A DNA stretch of 12,365 nt, taken from Deltaproteobacteria bacterium. Its GTDB lineage: Bacteria; Myxococcota; Myxococcia; Myxococcales; 40CM-4-68-19. The DNA is taken from the NCBI GenBank assembly GCA_005879505.1, contig VBKQ01000005.1, positions 1 through 12,365 of the forward strand, read 5' to 3'. The notes below the pieces were generated by a model. It was not told where the DNA came from, made no database searches, and saw nothing but the letters and a program-made list of their open reading frames with translations. Below are positions 11,737 to 12,365 of the stretch, in pieces. Made by a program: the position numbers and the translations under genes. Every line of letters starts with the position of its first letter. Position 1 is the stretch's first letter.

Positions 11737-12365
11737 GTGACCGACTCGTCCCTTCGGCGCGGTCTCGTGGGAATGGTCTTGCTGGCCGGCTGCTCGACGG
11801 GCCGCCAGGCGGAAACATCGCATGCACAGCAGCACGCGGCGGCATCTCGGGCCGGCAGCGCGGCGCCGGATTTCGATGTGTCGGCGGCGCGCGTGCGGAC
11901 GCTGCTCGAGCAACTGGTCGCTGCGGATACGGAAAACCCTCCCGGTAACGAGGCGCGGGCCGCGGCGCTCGGCGCTGCCCGCCTGCAGGCTGCAGGGATT
12001 CCCTACCAGCTATTCGAATTCGCTCCGGGCCGGCAGAACCTGATCGCGCGCATGCGGGGTAACGGCTCCGCGAAACCTCTACTCTTGCTCGCCCACATCG
12101 ACGTCGTGCCGACCGCCGGGCAACCCTGGACGAGTCCGCCGCACCGGTTGACGGAAAAGAGCGGATATCTGGTCGGGCGGGGAACGACGGACGATCTGTC
12201 CGACGCCGCCTTGGACCTCGAAGTGCTCGTGCTGCTCCAGGAGCTCAAGGTGCCGCTGCGGCGCGATGTCATCCTCGCCTGGACCGGCGACGAGGAGCGG
12301 GGTGGAGAAGGCATCCGCTGGCAACTCCAGCACCATCCCGAGGTCCTGAACGACGCCGCGCTCGC
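11737..12365 (+). CDS. M20-family metallopeptidase lipoprotein, N-terminal part
   Basis: The visible 209 codons run off the right edge. A short basic start (MTDSSLRR) and a hydrophobic stretch end in the lipobox LLAGC (Cys19), so it is probably an envelope lipoprotein. The M20 zinc-peptidase motifs follow: HIDVVP (His120 metal ligand, Asp122 catalytic), GRGTTDD (Asp152 bridging ligand) and TGDEER (Glu186 general base, Glu187 ligand). The usual Lys of the GRGxxD(M/D)K motif is absent here (DDLS). M20 enzymes include acetylornithine deacetylase, succinyl-diaminopimelate desuccinylase and carboxypeptidases; an exported lipoprotein points to a scavenging peptidase rather than a biosynthetic enzyme. 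The GTG at 11737 is 9 nt after the thrS stop, in the same frame, and has no obvious ribosome site. An ATG at 11773 would remove the signal peptide's basic part. Confidence 0.87.
   Translation, partial: MTDSSLRRGLVGMVLLAGCSTGRQAETSHAQQHAAASRAGSAAPDFDVSAARVRTLLEQLVAADTENPPGNEARAAALGAARLQAAGIPYQLFEFAPGRQNLIARMRGNGSAKPLLLLAHIDVVPTAGQPWTSPPHRLTEKSGYLVGRGTTDDLSDAALDLEVLVLLQELKVPLRRDVILAWTGDEERGGEGIRWQLQHHPEVLNDAAL

Noticed and set aside
9658..11913. 751-codon open frame antisense to thrS
   Set aside because: Its composition is the expected shadow of ThrS codons (Arg/His/Leu/Val-rich), while the plus strand has all ThrRS motifs.

Overview
This 12.4 kb, GC-rich window reads as ordinary chromosome from a high-GC Gram-negative bacterium, most likely a myxobacterium-like deltaproteobacterium (Myxococcota). 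The phylum is an inference from the GC-rich codon use, from the MshEN-linker-GAF-like architecture at 4173-5564, and from the neighbouring FlgT/LPP20-like and FecR-domain secreted proteins. No CRISPR array, insertion sequence, integrase or phage gene is visible.

Layout. (1) 1-375, minus strand: the first 125 codons of argC (arginine biosynthesis), running off the left edge. Its start codon is preceded by an AT-rich 12-bp palindrome that also forms a -10-like box. (2) 641-3633, plus: greA and recG, two nucleotides apart, so probably one transcript serving transcription elongation and recombination/fork rescue. (3) 3637-3888, minus: a small double-CxxC protein that meets recG tail to tail, followed by about 280 bp holding a weak extra reading frame and a terminator-like hairpin. 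(4) 4173-8465, plus: a four-gene block. It comprises a stand-alone MshEN (c-di-GMP receptor type) domain fused through a Pro/Ala-rich linker to a GAF-like domain, an exported FlgT/LPP20-like protein, an exported FecR-domain protein, and a CDP-alcohol phosphatidyltransferase (PgsA type). The last three overlap by 4 nt at each junction, so they are almost certainly co-translated. (5) 8521-8595: tRNA-Val(GAC) with its own promoter. (6) 8596-8984: non-coding, with phased TGCGTGAC repeats. (7) 8985-9701: an alpha/beta hydrolase of the EstC/salicylate-esterase type, closed by a strong hairpin. (8) 9769-11727: thrS, complete. (9) 11737 to the right edge: the N-terminal 209 codons of an M20-family metallopeptidase lipoprotein.

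Working together: greA-recG and thrS are housekeeping. The 4173-8465 block looks like an envelope module: an intracellular receptor domain next to two secreted proteins and a membrane phospholipid enzyme. What the first gene does is not known from sequence. It keeps the tandem MshEN motif pair but has no ATPase, and it is the most interesting item here. I see no convincing wholly new system; the remaining findings are regulatory details and start-site questions.
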